This document shows, piece by piece, positions 9,376 to 17,767 of a stretch of 64,000 nucleotides of DNA. The translations under genes and the position numbers were made by a program. This DNA comes from an uncultured Clostridia bacterium (GTDB lineage Bacteria; Bacillota; Clostridia; UBA1381; UBA9506), in NCBI GenBank assembly GCA_934438075.1, contig CAKSBF010000001.1, positions 434,001 through 498,000 on the forward strand, written 5' to 3'. The notes under the pieces are model-generated. The model was not told where the DNA came from, did not search any database, and worked only from the letters and a program-made list of their open reading frames with translations. Every line of letters starts with the position of its first letter. The first letter of the stretch is position 1.

Positions 9376-10134
9376 CTAAATTTCATCAACTTTTTTCACT
9401 CTTTTTCCGTGAAACAGCACGGTAAAACCAAACTTCGGCAAATCCATCATCCGGCCGATACGGCTCGGCTGCTTCAGCAGGCGATACAGCCATTCTAAGC
9501 CAAGTTTTTGAAATCCGACCGGTGCCCGCTCTGCAACACCTGCATAAACATCCAGACTGCCGCCAATGCCCATCAGTACTCTTGCTCCCAGCTCATTTTT
9601 ATGTTTTAAAATCCATTCCTCCTGCTTCGGTGCGCCAAGACAAACAAACAAAATATCCGGTTTCTTCTCTTGAATATCGCGAATAATCTCCTTTTCCTTT
9701 TCCGCATCGAAATATCCGTCGCTGCAGCCAACCACACGCAATTTCGGATATTTTTCACGCAGCTTTGCCTTTGCTTGTTCTGCCACACCGGGCTTTCCGC
9801 CAAAAAAATACAAGCTGTAGCTGCCGTCCGAAACCGTTTCAATCAACCGCACCGATAAATCAAATCCACCCACGCGTTCCGCAATCGGATCCTTCAAAAT
9901 CCGCGATGCATATACCACACCAATGCCATCCGGTGTTACCATGTCCGCCGTATTTAATACCGACAAAAATTTCTCGTCCCGATAAGCACGCATAATAATC
10001 TCCGAATTAGGTGTATAAACCGCATGTGGCGCATCCTCCTTTAAAAACTCGGTCAGCCGCGCCAGCGCACTGTCCATTGTAAGCTTGTCCACCCAAACAC
10101 CCAAAATATCAATTTTATTATTCTCCGAAATCAT
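9376..10134 (-). CDS. WecG/TagA/CpsF family glycosyltransferase
   Basis: This 252-residue enzyme belongs to family GT26, which adds N-acetylmannosamine or a related sugar to a lipid-linked carrier for wall polymers. Family motifs visible are VYTPNSEIIMRAYRD, TPDGIGVVYASRI, FFGGKPGVAEQA, FVCLGAPKQEEWI and GGSLDVYAGVAERAP. It follows the polytopic membrane gene by 21 bp and precedes era. Together with its neighbour it points to cell-wall glycopolymer synthesis. Confidence 0.93.
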   Translation of the reverse strand: MISENNKIDILGVWVDKLTMDSALARLTEFLKEDAPHAVYTPNSEIIMRAYRDEKFLSVLNTADMVTPDGIGVVYASRILKDPIAERVGGFDLSVRLIETVSDGSYSLYFFGGKPGVAEQAKAKLREKYPKLRVVGCSDGYFDAEKEKEIIRDIQEKKPDILFVCLGAPKQEEWILKHKNELGARVLMGIGGSLDVYAGVAERAPVGFQKLGLEWLYRLLKQPSRIGRMMDLPKFGFTVLFHGKRVKKVDEI

Positions 10135-10155
10135 TCACACACATCCCCATCATTT

Positions 10156-11625
10156 TTATTCCGCACACGTCACATGACCGTCCGCGTCCATATAAAGTAT
10201 CTGAGCTGCCCCTGTTTCCGTTTCTTCTCCAATCACGGGCGTCACCCGATGAATTTTCACATTTCTTGTAACAGCACGTATCGCACCGGTTAGTGACCAG
10301 TCCGCATCAAAAACGCTTTTTACATGATCTTTATAAAAATTAACCTGATCAGTCCCCACCGGCTGCTGTAAAACCACCACTGCGTCCTTTTCTCCCAACA
10401 GCACCTCTTCGCTCAGCTGTTCAGCAATATTTTCCGCTAAGCGCACATCCTGTTCACTTACACGCCGATACGTATCATATTCATTAACCCAGGAAACAAG
10501 ACAAACCAACAATACCGCCGCGTAAACTACACCCTTCAGCCTATTGCCGCGAACTAGCCGCCGAAAAACAGGTTCAGCCATTAAGGCAAGCCCAACCAGC
10601 GAAATCAATATATTTCGATACGGCAGCCACACCGTTTCCACAAGCACGTTCGGCGCAAGCGGCGCAGCAAACAGCAGGGCACCGCAGAAAAATAATTCCC
10701 ACTTTGGCCCTCCGTCCGTTTCTTTCACGGAACCGCTCCGATACACCAGCGCACAAATAAGGACCACCGCAGTTAACCAAACCGCACCGAAGCCTCCGCC
10801 TTGCCTCAGCACGCGCAAACCGCTGTAAAATCCCTTAACTGTCGATTCTGCCAATCCCTTTGTAAAAATCCACCCCAATTGATAAACTGCATCCCATAAC
10901 TTTCCAAACAAACCGGCAAATGCAAAACCACCGACTCTGCTGCCTATGGCGCCGATATGCGAAGCTAAAACGTAATAACACAACATTAAAAACAGACAAA
11001 CCAACGGTACAACAATCAGCCACTTTGCTTTTGCTGCATCTCTTCGCTTTTTCAGTATAACCAGATAAGCACCCAAAAAACTAAAAATGGAAACCGCTTC
11101 ATAAAAACCATAAGAAATCAAATGAAACAGTAAAAACAAACATAAAAAAAGGCCCTTTTTTTCTTTTAAATATCTTGCTAAAAAATATAGACCGGACGCC
11201 GCAAAAAACCACCCGACAACCAAACGCGACGAAGCTGAAATCCAGTAAGCTCCCTCTGCGCCAATCGGCAAAAACACAACAATCAGCCAAAACAACGGAC
11301 TCATTTGATAGCCGCACAGCGCGAGCGTTCGTTCCGTCAGCCAAACTGCGCCAAAATGCAAAAGCGTAATTACGGCAAGCCCCACACCTAAAAAGCCCCA
11401 CATTTTTCCCCACAGTATAGGGTCGAGCAGGCTTGCAAAAGGTCTTGTTGCCATAGTTCCAATGTCAAAATAAACATGCGGCAAGTCATGATAAAGCGGA
11501 TACCCGCCATATTGAATAAAATCATCCAATATGGGGTAATAATGAAATCCAAACAGCAGATATTTCATAATTATCGCCGCAAAAAAAACAAGAGCTGTTT
11601 TTTGCCCTGTTTTTATGCTCTTCAC
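10156..11625 (-). CDS. Polytopic membrane protein, possible glycosyltransferase/polymerase of wall glycan synthesis
   Basis: This is a large hydrophobic protein of about 489 residues with roughly 10-12 membrane segments and an extracytoplasmic C-terminal domain of about 100 residues. Near the N-terminus are acidic residues after the first membrane helix (YYPILDDFIQYGGYP), as in GT-C type or GtrII-like lipid-sugar transferases. No family can be named with certainty. The GTG at 11625 is preferred for its GGCGGTGA ribosome site. An ATG at 11640 and a TTG at 11646 are alternatives. It lies 21 bp upstream of the TagA-type transferase, suggesting a shared role. Confidence 0.75.
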   Translation of the reverse strand: MKSIKTGQKTALVFFAAIIMKYLLFGFHYYPILDDFIQYGGYPLYHDLPHVYFDIGTMATRPFASLLDPILWGKMWGFLGVGLAVITLLHFGAVWLTERTLALCGYQMSPLFWLIVVFLPIGAEGAYWISASSRLVVGWFFAASGLYFLARYLKEKKGLFLCLFLLFHLISYGFYEAVSIFSFLGAYLVILKKRRDAAKAKWLIVVPLVCLFLMLCYYVLASHIGAIGSRVGGFAFAGLFGKLWDAVYQLGWIFTKGLAESTVKGFYSGLRVLRQGGGFGAVWLTAVVLICALVYRSGSVKETDGGPKWELFFCGALLFAAPLAPNVLVETVWLPYRNILISLVGLALMAEPVFRRLVRGNRLKGVVYAAVLLVCLVSWVNEYDTYRRVSEQDVRLAENIAEQLSEEVLLGEKDAVVVLQQPVGTDQVNFYKDHVKSVFDADWSLTGAIRAVTRNVKIHRVTPVIGEETETGAAQILYMDADGHVTCAE

Positions 11626-11646
11626 ACTTTCACCGCCCATCCGCAA

Positions 11647-11974
11647 ACTTATCTTATTTTATTATACCGAAAAAAAACGCCAATGTCTATAAAATTTCAT
11701 GAGAAAAATAAAAAAACTGTTGTCGAAATGCCGTTTATGAGGTATAATAAACTCAACACTAAAAAAGAAAAGTATAATTGCTTTTTGCTGTGTGTTTATG
11801 AAACGGCTGTGAAGCTAGCCGACTGCGGCTTGCCGCGCAAAAGTTTAAACTTTGTTTTTGCGTTTCGCACAAATTATAACAATATATTATCTTGTAGAAA
11901 CCCCGCCGGCCGGACACTGCTTATTGTATCAATAACACAAACCCCTCCGGTATTTCAGAAAGGAGCGAACACTC
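11647..11974 (+). promoter_or_regulatory. Promoter and structured 5' leader upstream of the 118-residue membrane protein
   Basis: A TTGTCG/TATAAT promoter with a 17-base spacer lies at 11720-11748. The remaining ~225 bases before the next ATG contain GC-rich inverted pairs near 11818-11840 and a perfect palindrome AAAGTTTAAACTTT flanked by CGCAAAA/TTTTGCG. CCTCC near 11944 can pair with the GGAG of the ribosome site. No known riboswitch class was recognised and no coding frame is convincing. Confidence 0.5.
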
Positions 11975-12331
11975 ATGAACCAATTTTATAAAGCCACTGT
12001 TGAATATGGCGACCCCCAGGATATTAAGGACAACAAACTGATGGCAGTTCTTTCTTACCTTATTTTTTTCCTGCCTCTCATTGTCTGCCCGCAGTCCCGT
12101 TTTGCACGCTACCACGCAAATCAGAGCCTGATTCTCTTTATTATTATCTGCGGCGTTTCGCTGGTTACACGCATGTTTTCCTTTATTCCCCTGATACGCC
12201 TCGTCTTTCTGCTGATTAGCTCTCTTGTCTCCGCACTCGTACTCGTTTATATGATTATCGGCATGATTAACGCAGGAAGGGGACAAATGAAACCGCTTCC
12301 ATTGATTGGCGGAATTAAAATTCTGCGTTAA
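11975..12331 (+). CDS. Tic20-like/DUF4870-type small membrane protein
   Basis: This 118-residue protein has three to four hydrophobic helices. The segment CPQSRFARYHANQSLILFI resembles the 'F-x-R-x-H-x-x-Q-A' helix of DUF4870/Tic20-like membrane proteins. The Gly/Pro-rich C-terminus (PLPLIGGIKIL) also fits. No enzymatic motif is seen. A clear ribosome site (GAAAGGAG) precedes the ATG. It appears monocistronic, between a strong promoter with a long leader and a terminator-like hairpin. Confidence 0.75.
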   Translation: MNQFYKATVEYGDPQDIKDNKLMAVLSYLIFFLPLIVCPQSRFARYHANQSLILFIIICGVSLVTRMFSFIPLIRLVFLLISSLVSALVLVYMIIGMINAGRGQMKPLPLIGGIKILR

Positions 12332-12343
12332 ACCACACATACC

Positions 12344-12381
12344 AAAAACTCTGCCGCCATAATTATGCCGGCAAGGTTTTT
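12344..12381 (+). terminator. Rho-independent terminator
   Basis: AAAAACTCTGCCGCCAT and ATGCCGGCAAGGTTTTT form an imperfect long stem with an AATT loop and a T-rich end, just after the 118-residue membrane protein gene. Confidence 0.65.
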
Positions 12382-12547
12382 GCCATTCGAGAAAAACCGC
12401 AAAAAATTAATTATATAGTCCAAAATAATGTTGCTTTGAGTAAAACCTTGAAATAACAAGCAGTTTTTGATTTTTTTAGTGTAAAAAATTTATAAATACA
12501 AAAAAGTTCATGGTTATTTACTTTAGTCACTTTAGGAGATTCAGACA

Positions 12548-13186
12548 ATGAAAAAGATAATTAGTTTAATAGGTGTTATAGCGATTTTGTTTACAATGTC
12601 AGTATCAGTTTTTGCCGGAGATGTACCGGAAGAGTTGTTGAATACCGATACTGCAAAAGTCTTTATTGGTACTGTTGAAAACTTCACCGAAAAAACAATA
12701 GCGGGTTCTTCGCAAGTGTATATTGAAACTGTAGATGTTATACCTACTGAAAAAATAAAAGGCGAAGTGGAGATCGGTGCAAAGGAAACCTATACAAGAT
12801 GCGATAGTGTTTTGGATTTACAAAAAGGAAAAGAGTATTTATTCGGATATATTGATGAAAACAATTTCTATATATATGAGATATTGTCAAAAGATAAAAA
12901 AATGATTAACCTTGCAGATGCAAAAAAGTATGATATGGCGCTGCGTTTAGAAAACTATTTGAACGATGGTTCATTTGAAAAAGCAGAACAAGAAAGATTG
13001 GCTAAAACTGAACAATCAACACAACCTGATAACTCAAGCACTTCTGTAATCGATGGTGCAAACGAACCAACAGATATAGCAGTTAAATCTAATGTTAATG
13101 TTTGGTTGGTTGTTGGTACGGGTGCTTTAGTTCTGCTATTGGTTATAGTATTTATCATTAGAAAGAAAAAACTATATAAAAATTAA
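12548..13186 (+). CDS. Secreted, C-terminally membrane-anchored protein of unknown function
   Basis: I do not recognise a family. This 212-residue protein has a signal peptide (ISLIGVIAILFTMSVSVFAG). A ~120-residue extracellular domain follows, then a low-complexity Ser/Thr/Asn linker and a single C-terminal membrane helix (VWLVVGTGALVLLLVIVFII) ending in Arg/Lys. The domain has short beta-strand-like segments (AKVFIGTVENFTEK, GKEYLFGYIDENNFYIYEIL) reminiscent of OB-fold/tissue-inhibitor-like domains, but this is weak. Base composition is visibly more AT-rich than its neighbours, so recent acquisition is possible. The ribosome site is AGGAG. Confidence 0.7.
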   Translation: MKKIISLIGVIAILFTMSVSVFAGDVPEELLNTDTAKVFIGTVENFTEKTIAGSSQVYIETVDVIPTEKIKGEVEIGAKETYTRCDSVLDLQKGKEYLFGYIDENNFYIYEILSKDKKMINLADAKKYDMALRLENYLNDGSFEKAEQERLAKTEQSTQPDNSSTSVIDGANEPTDIAVKSNVNVWLVVGTGALVLLLVIVFIIRKKKLYKN

Positions 13187-13194
13187 AAAAAAGC

Positions 13195-13222
13195 TTGCAT
13201 TTTAAAAAAAATATGGTATAAT
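13195..13222 (+). promoter_or_regulatory. Promoter of tRNA-Glu
   Basis: TTGCAT, a 16-base A-rich spacer and TATAAT lie 80 bp upstream of the tRNA. Confidence 0.6.
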
Positions 13223-13301
13223 AATCAAAGTAAGTTGCGCTTTGCATATTACGTTTCGGTTTTCACGCGAGCCGGGTTATGCATTGCATAAAACTGAATA
13301 C

Positions 13302-13376
13302 GGCCTGTTGGTCAAGCGGTTAAGACGTCGCCCTCTCACGGCGAAAACAGGGGTTCGAGTCCCCTACGGGTCACCA
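13302..13376 (+). tRNA. tRNA-Glu (anticodon CTC)
   Basis: The full cloverleaf can be drawn. GGCCTGT pairs with ACGGGTC in the acceptor stem. A D-arm GTC/GAC is present. The anticodon stem is TCGCC/GGCGA with loop CTCTCAC, giving anticodon CTC. The T-arm is AGGGG-TTCGAGT-CCCCT. CCA is encoded at 13374-13376. A terminator follows directly. Confidence 0.93.
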
Positions 13377-13379
13377 CAT

Positions 13380-13410
13380 CGGAACAAGTTATGCTTGTTC
13401 CGATTTTTTA
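13380..13410 (+). terminator. Terminator of tRNA-Glu
   Basis: A perfect 9-bp stem CGGAACAAG/CTTGTTCCG with loop TTATG is followed by ATTTTTTA. Confidence 0.9.
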
Positions 13411-13474
13411 TTGCATAAAAAATCAGTCATACTCTCCATCGTTTCTCCTCTTTCGCACTTGTAAAAACTAAATA

Positions 13475-13513
13475 TGAGCGGTTTTTACAGCACGTCTCCG
13501 CAAAAACCGCTCA
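13475..13513. repeat. Perfect 12-bp inverted repeat downstream of the SLH gene
   Basis: TGAGCGGTTTTT and AAAAACCGCTCA are separated by 15 bases. It sits 28 bp past the SLH gene stop and probably acts as its terminator, although the T-run is inside the stem and not after it. Confidence 0.6.
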
Positions 13514-13540
13514 CATCAAACAAAGCTTTACAATTCCATT

Positions 13541-14659
13541 TTAATATTGCACAACATGAAATACGCTGTGTGTTTTCCTCGTTTTTTCCACATACTTCAG
13601 TGTCTGATACAACATTTCTGCAGCCTGTGCCTTTGTAATGTTTTCATTCGGCCGAAACGTATTATCTTCATATCCTCGGATAATACCGTAACCCTCCATA
13701 TTTTTTACCGCCTGCATCCCCCACTCAGGAATCAAAGCACTGTCCGTAAATTCCGCGTCCTTATTGTTCGGATGCTCCAGTTTTAGGGCATTGTCCAAAA
13801 TCTTTACCGCCTCCATACGTGTAATTTTTTCATACGGATGCAAATAAAGAATACCATTTTCTGCAGAGCCATGAATAATCTTCGCCTCATAAGATGCAAT
13901 TGCATAGCGTAAAATATAAGAAGGAAGGCCGCTGTCCGCAAAAGGATTGTCAGCCGTGCTGTCTTTCGGTTTCACGCCAAAAATGGAATTTACCATAATT
14001 ATGAAATCAATGCGGCTTAAAATCTTATCAGGATAGAAGAAAAATCTGTCCTGTATCTCTTCACCCACAATATAACCCTTTGCCGCCAAAAGTCCGGCGG
14101 AATAAGCTCCCCAGTGATCATCCATGTCGTCATATTTTAAAGGCTTCAGCGTCGGTTCCGGCGCAGGAGTTGCCGTCGGCGCCGGTGTTGCCGAAGCTTC
14201 TCCCGGATTTGGTGAGCTGCTTGCCTGCGGAGGAACAGCCGACGAATCCCCAATTGTAATAATAACCGCGCCGGGATACGGTGATTTTGTTCCGTTAAAA
14301 TCCGCGCTCCACGTAAAAATGGCCTCTCCTTCATAATCCTTTACCGGTACAAAATTAAGCCGATCCAAGTCCTCCGCCTTTACGGTTGTATTCTGCGCAA
14401 TTGCCTCCGTCCCGAGACGCAGAACGCCCACCGATGTGTTTACCAGCTGTGTAAATTGCACTGCCGTCAGACTTTTCCCTGCAGGTGGATTCACTGCACC
14501 GTAAAAATCTTGCGCTGTAAAATTCAGCGTTGTATTCTTCGGCGTTGTTTTTGTAAAATCGTTTGCAATATAATCCGCTGCATAGGCGGCAAACGGATAA
14601 AGCAACAGCTGCAAAGCCATTGTCATAATTAAAAAGACAGAAATTTTTGTTTTTTTCAT
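13541..14659 (-). CDS. SLH-domain cell-surface protein
   Basis: This 372-residue protein has a signal peptide (KISVFLIMTMALQLLLYPFAAYA). An N-terminal ~120-residue domain resembles the cadherin-like repeat found in SLH proteins (FVPVKDYEGEAIFTWSADFNG). A Pro/Ala/Thr-rich linker follows, then three C-terminal SLH domains (around residues 190-245, 250-310 and 315-370, for example HWGAYSAGLLAAKGYI and YGIIRGYEDNTFRPNENITK). SLH domains bind pyruvylated wall glycopolymers. The ATG at 14659 is chosen for GGAGG eight bases upstream and the signal peptide directly after it. A ~220-base hairpin-rich leader precedes it. Confidence 0.92.
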   Translation of the reverse strand: MKKTKISVFLIMTMALQLLLYPFAAYAADYIANDFTKTTPKNTTLNFTAQDFYGAVNPPAGKSLTAVQFTQLVNTSVGVLRLGTEAIAQNTTVKAEDLDRLNFVPVKDYEGEAIFTWSADFNGTKSPYPGAVIITIGDSSAVPPQASSSPNPGEASATPAPTATPAPEPTLKPLKYDDMDDHWGAYSAGLLAAKGYIVGEEIQDRFFFYPDKILSRIDFIIMVNSIFGVKPKDSTADNPFADSGLPSYILRYAIASYEAKIIHGSAENGILYLHPYEKITRMEAVKILDNALKLEHPNNKDAEFTDSALIPEWGMQAVKNMEGYGIIRGYEDNTFRPNENITKAQAAEMLYQTLKYVEKTRKTHSVFHVVQY

Positions 14660-14739
14660 ATCATTTTCCTCCAAATTCATCAATAAACCGTTTCTGTGAT
14701 TAGTTTCCGATTTTTTGGAGAAACTATGTGATATAGATA

Positions 14740-14782
14740 TTGCCTGCGCTTGAAAAAAAATACATTTTTCAAACACAGGCAA
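14740..14782 (-). terminator. Hairpin in the leader of the SLH gene, terminator or attenuator
   Basis: TTGCCTG/CAGGCAA with an inner TTTGAAAAA/TTTTTTCAA pair forms a long stem. It lies 100 bp after the GNAT stop and 80 bp before the SLH start. It could end the arg operon transcript or control SLH transcription. No clean T-run follows. Confidence 0.4.
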
Positions 14783-14882
14783 TCCGCGCACCGGGAAATA
14801 TTTTCCCTGCAAAAACGATATGCCGTTCTGTTGCAGAAATCCCCGGCACTATAACGATTTTCCCAAAAATATATAAAATGAG

Positions 14883-15350
14883 TTATTGCTGATATTCCTT
14901 GCACATCAAAGCTCTGATATAACCTTTGTCCTTTGTGGTCGAATCCACATAAAAGCCCCTCCCGTAATAAAAACGAACCAAAGGCATTACTTTCGAGGCC
15001 GTATGCAAGCACACTTTTTTCACTCCCAGCGCGCGCATATCCATGTCAAAAGCGTTCATGATCGCCTTACCAATCCCAATATTCTGAAACTGATCACTAA
15101 CGCCAAACCGCGACAAATATGCCGTCTTGTCCGGTTTAATCTCCACCCGCACACTGCCGACAGCAGTTTTGTTCATGTAGGCCACATAAACCAGCTTGTT
15201 CTGAATATCCTTCAAAACATCCTCTTTTGTCTCATGCAGAGCGGCCGTATCGGAAATCCCCGCCAGTTCAATATATTTTTCAAAGGCCTGACCGGTAATG
15301 CCTAAGATACTTTCTGCATCTTCAGCCTGTGCCCTTTTTACCTCAAACAT
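14883..15350 (-). CDS. GNAT family N-acetyltransferase
   Basis: This 155-residue protein has the GNAT fold signature. The acetyl-CoA loop is in DQFQNIGIGKAIMNAF (Q-x2-G-I-G), followed by KKVCLHTASKVMPLVRFYYGRGFYVD, the usual beta-5/alpha-4 region. The substrate cannot be predicted. It is the third gene of the arg operon, 11 bp after argF and with AGGAGG before its ATG. A role in arginine or ornithine metabolism is therefore possible but unproven. It does not resemble the classical ArgA or ArgJ enzymes. Confidence 0.88.
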   Translation of the reverse strand: MFEVKRAQAEDAESILGITGQAFEKYIELAGISDTAALHETKEDVLKDIQNKLVYVAYMNKTAVGSVRVEIKPDKTAYLSRFGVSDQFQNIGIGKAIMNAFDMDMRALGVKKVCLHTASKVMPLVRFYYGRGFYVDSTTKDKGYIRALMCKEYQQ

Positions 15351-15361
15351 GTTAACCCCTC

Positions 15362-16279
15362 CTATTTCATCAGCTCTACCATAACCGCCTTCTGTGCATG
15401 CAAGCGATTTTCCGCTTCATCAAAAATGACAGAATTAGGCCCGTCAATTACTTCTTCCGTTACCTCATAACCACGGTAAGCCGGCAAACAATGCAGGAAA
15501 ATAGCGTCCTTTTTTGCGTTGGAAAACAGTTTTGAATTAATCTGATACGGCATAAATATCTTAACTTTTTCCTCTTTTTCACTCTCCTGACCCATGCTGA
15601 CCCAAGTATCCGCATAAACTGCGTCCGCGTCCGCAATCGCCTCCTCCGGTGAATGAGTCAATACAATTTTCGCACCCGTTTTCTCCGCATCTGAAAGTGC
15701 GTTTTTTACAACCGTTTCGTCACACTCATATCCCTTTGGCGTTGCTATACTGAGATTCATGCCTACCTTCGCGCAGCCGTATAAAAGCGAATGTGCAATA
15801 TTGTTTCCATCGCCGATAAAAGCCATTTTTAAGCCCTTTAGCTTGCCCTTATACTCCAGAACCGTCTGAAAATCCGCTAAAATTTGGCACGGGTGTACCA
15901 AATCTGTCAAACCGTTAATAATCGGAATGGAACCGTACTTTGCCAAATCTTCAACATCCGATTGTTTAAAAGTACGAATCATAATGCCGTCCAAAAATCG
16001 TGAAAGTACATTTGCCGTATCATAAATGCTCTCGCCGCGCCCAAGCTGAATATCGTTTGAGCTTAAAAACAAAGCGCTTCCGCCAAGCTGGTACATACCC
16101 ACCTCAAAAGAAACACGGGTACGTGTGGAAGATTTTGAAAAAATCATGCCCAGAGTTTTTCCTTTCAAATGCGGATGTGCAACTCCCTCTTTCTGCTCCT
16201 TCTTTAGCTGTTTTGCCAAATCCAATGTATTTAAAATTTCCTCTGTGCTCCAATCATGCAGAGTTAATAAATGCTTCAT
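15362..16279 (-). CDS. argF: Ornithine carbamoyltransferase
   Basis: This 305-residue enzyme makes citrulline from ornithine and carbamoyl phosphate. It shows the carbamoyl-phosphate loop SSTRTRVSFE, the HPCQILAD segment and the HCLPAYRG ornithine-side motif. The ATG at 16279 has AAAGGAG eight bases upstream and overlaps the argD stop by four bases, so translation is probably coupled. An anabolic role is inferred from linkage to argD and the ARG boxes; no arginine deiminase genes are nearby. Confidence 0.96.
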   Translation of the reverse strand: MKHLLTLHDWSTEEILNTLDLAKQLKKEQKEGVAHPHLKGKTLGMIFSKSSTRTRVSFEVGMYQLGGSALFLSSNDIQLGRGESIYDTANVLSRFLDGIMIRTFKQSDVEDLAKYGSIPIINGLTDLVHPCQILADFQTVLEYKGKLKGLKMAFIGDGNNIAHSLLYGCAKVGMNLSIATPKGYECDETVVKNALSDAEKTGAKIVLTHSPEEAIADADAVYADTWVSMGQESEKEEKVKIFMPYQINSKLFSNAKKDAIFLHCLPAYRGYEVTEEVIDGPNSVIFDEAENRLHAQKAVMVELMK

Positions 16280-17466
16280 GCTAAACACTCCTTTAATACG
16301 GTAATAAATTGATTTACGTCTTCTTTCTTTAAAATCAGCGGCGGCAGCAATCTCAGCACGCCCGTGCCAACCGCTCCGACCAAATATTTTTTCTGAAAAA
16401 GTTTTTGTTGTATCTCTTTTGCAATCGGCTCCGCAAATTCCACTCCAAGCATCAGCCCCTCACCGCGCACTTCTTTTATCTTATCGTTTGTCGTCTGCAG
16501 CTCTGTCAGCTTTTCTTTAAAATAACTCCCGACTTCTGCTGCATTTTGTACAATCTTTTCTTTTTCAAAAATATCCAGCACCGCGTTCCCTGCACAGGTA
16601 GCAAGCGGATTGCCGCCAAATGTGGTCCCATGGTCTCCCGGCTCAAAAGCGCTTGCCGCAAACTCCTTTGCACACACTGCACCAATCGGCACTCCGTTGC
16701 CTAAGGCTTTCGCCAAAGTAAATATATCCGGTTCCACACCAAAATGCTCATAAGCAAAAAGTTTACCCGTCCTGCCCATTCCTGTTTGAACTTCGTCTGC
16801 AATCAGCAAAATATCTTTTTCATCACAAAGAGTTCTCACCTTTTGAATAAATTCCTTTGAAGCAGGATGGACGCCGCTTTCACCCTGAATCAGCTCTACC
16901 ATAATCGCTGCTGTATTTTCACTCACCGCATTTTGCAACGCATGAAAATCATTCAACGGCACATGATGAAATCCCGGTGTCAGCGGCCGGTAAGGTTTCT
17001 GATATTTTTCCTGACCCGTTGCCGCAACCGTAGAAAGAGTTCTGCCATGAAAAGAATCCTTTAAAGTAATAATTTCATTTTTCTGCGGATTGCCTTTTTT
17101 ATAATGGTATATTTTTGCCAGTTTCATAGCGCCTTCGTTGGCTTCTGCTCCCGAGTTTGCAAAAAACACACGATCCGCACAGGATTTCATTACAAGTTTC
17201 TTCGCTAACATTGCTTGGTTTTCAATATAATATAAACTGGAAGTATGAATCACTTTATCAATCTGCTCCTTTAGCGCAGCCGTAAACAAAGGATGACTAT
17301 GGCCGAGCGCCGTCACTGCAATCCCCGCCATAAAATCTGTATACGCTTCCCCTTTGGTATCATAAAGTTTCAGCCCTTCGCCGCGTTCAAAGGCAACCGG
17401 CACTCTTTTTCCAAAAGTATTCATATAATATTCATTATCGGTTTGCATAATTATTTCCAAATTCAT
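16276..17466 (-). CDS. argD: Acetylornithine aminotransferase
   Basis: This ~396-residue PLP enzyme converts N-acetylglutamate semialdehyde to N-acetylornithine. Class-III aminotransferase features are visible: FFANSGAEANEGAMKLA (phosphate cup), DEVQTGMGRTG, and the PLP lysine in LAKALGNGVPIGA. The start at 17466 (MNLEIIMQTD) has GGGAG upstream. A second ATG at 17448 is an alternative. It is the first gene of argD-argF-GNAT. Transcription is probably repressed by ArgR acting on two boxes at 17559-17596. Confidence 0.96.
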   Translation of the reverse strand: MNLEIIMQTDNEYYMNTFGKRVPVAFERGEGLKLYDTKGEAYTDFMAGIAVTALGHSHPLFTAALKEQIDKVIHTSSLYYIENQAMLAKKLVMKSCADRVFFANSGAEANEGAMKLAKIYHYKKGNPQKNEIITLKDSFHGRTLSTVAATGQEKYQKPYRPLTPGFHHVPLNDFHALQNAVSENTAAIMVELIQGESGVHPASKEFIQKVRTLCDEKDILLIADEVQTGMGRTGKLFAYEHFGVEPDIFTLAKALGNGVPIGAVCAKEFAASAFEPGDHGTTFGGNPLATCAGNAVLDIFEKEKIVQNAAEVGSYFKEKLTELQTTNDKIKEVRGEGLMLGVEFAEPIAKEIQQKLFQKKYLVGAVGTGVLRLLPPLILKKEDVNQFITVLKECLA

Positions 17467-17558
17467 TATATTTATTCTCTCCCTTTCTAAAAAACTGCCG
17501 CAAAACAGCAACTCTATAAAGTTATTTACTTTTTTAAATGCATATTTTTTCATTTCCG

Positions 17559-17596
17559 TATTTATAATTATACATTATACTGCATAATTATGCAAT
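17559..17596 (-). promoter_or_regulatory. argD promoter overlapped by two ARG boxes (ArgR operator)
   Basis: On the minus strand TTGCAT (17595-17590), 17 bases, then TATAAT (17572-17567) form a promoter. Two 18-bp elements fit the ArgR consensus TNTGNATWWWWATNCANA: 17579-17596 (core TGCATAATTATGCA, a perfect palindrome) and 17559-17576. They are two bases apart, as expected for hexameric ArgR/AhrC, and cover both promoter hexamers. Confidence 0.75.
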
Positions 17597-17679
17597 AATT
17601 TTTTTATAAAAAGAAAATAAAATTTTATCTAAAATATCAAATAAAATATAAGATTTTTTGTGAATTTTTTAAATTTATC

Positions 17680-17708
17680 TTGCAAAATCTGACAAAAAAG
17701 TATATTAT
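17680..17708 (+). promoter_or_regulatory. Possible promoter of the CdaR-type regulator
   Basis: TTGCAA, 17 bases, TATTAT, 60 bp before the ATG and divergent from the argD promoter. Confidence 0.4.
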
Positions 17709-17767
17709 ATAAGATAGAGTATTTATGAGTTAAGATTCTTTTGCCATCCGGCAGAATGGAGGAAATT

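Noticed and set aside
11476..11991. 171-codon plus-strand ORF
   Set aside because: It overlaps the membrane-protein gene start, the promoter and the leader of the next gene, and lacks a ribosome site.
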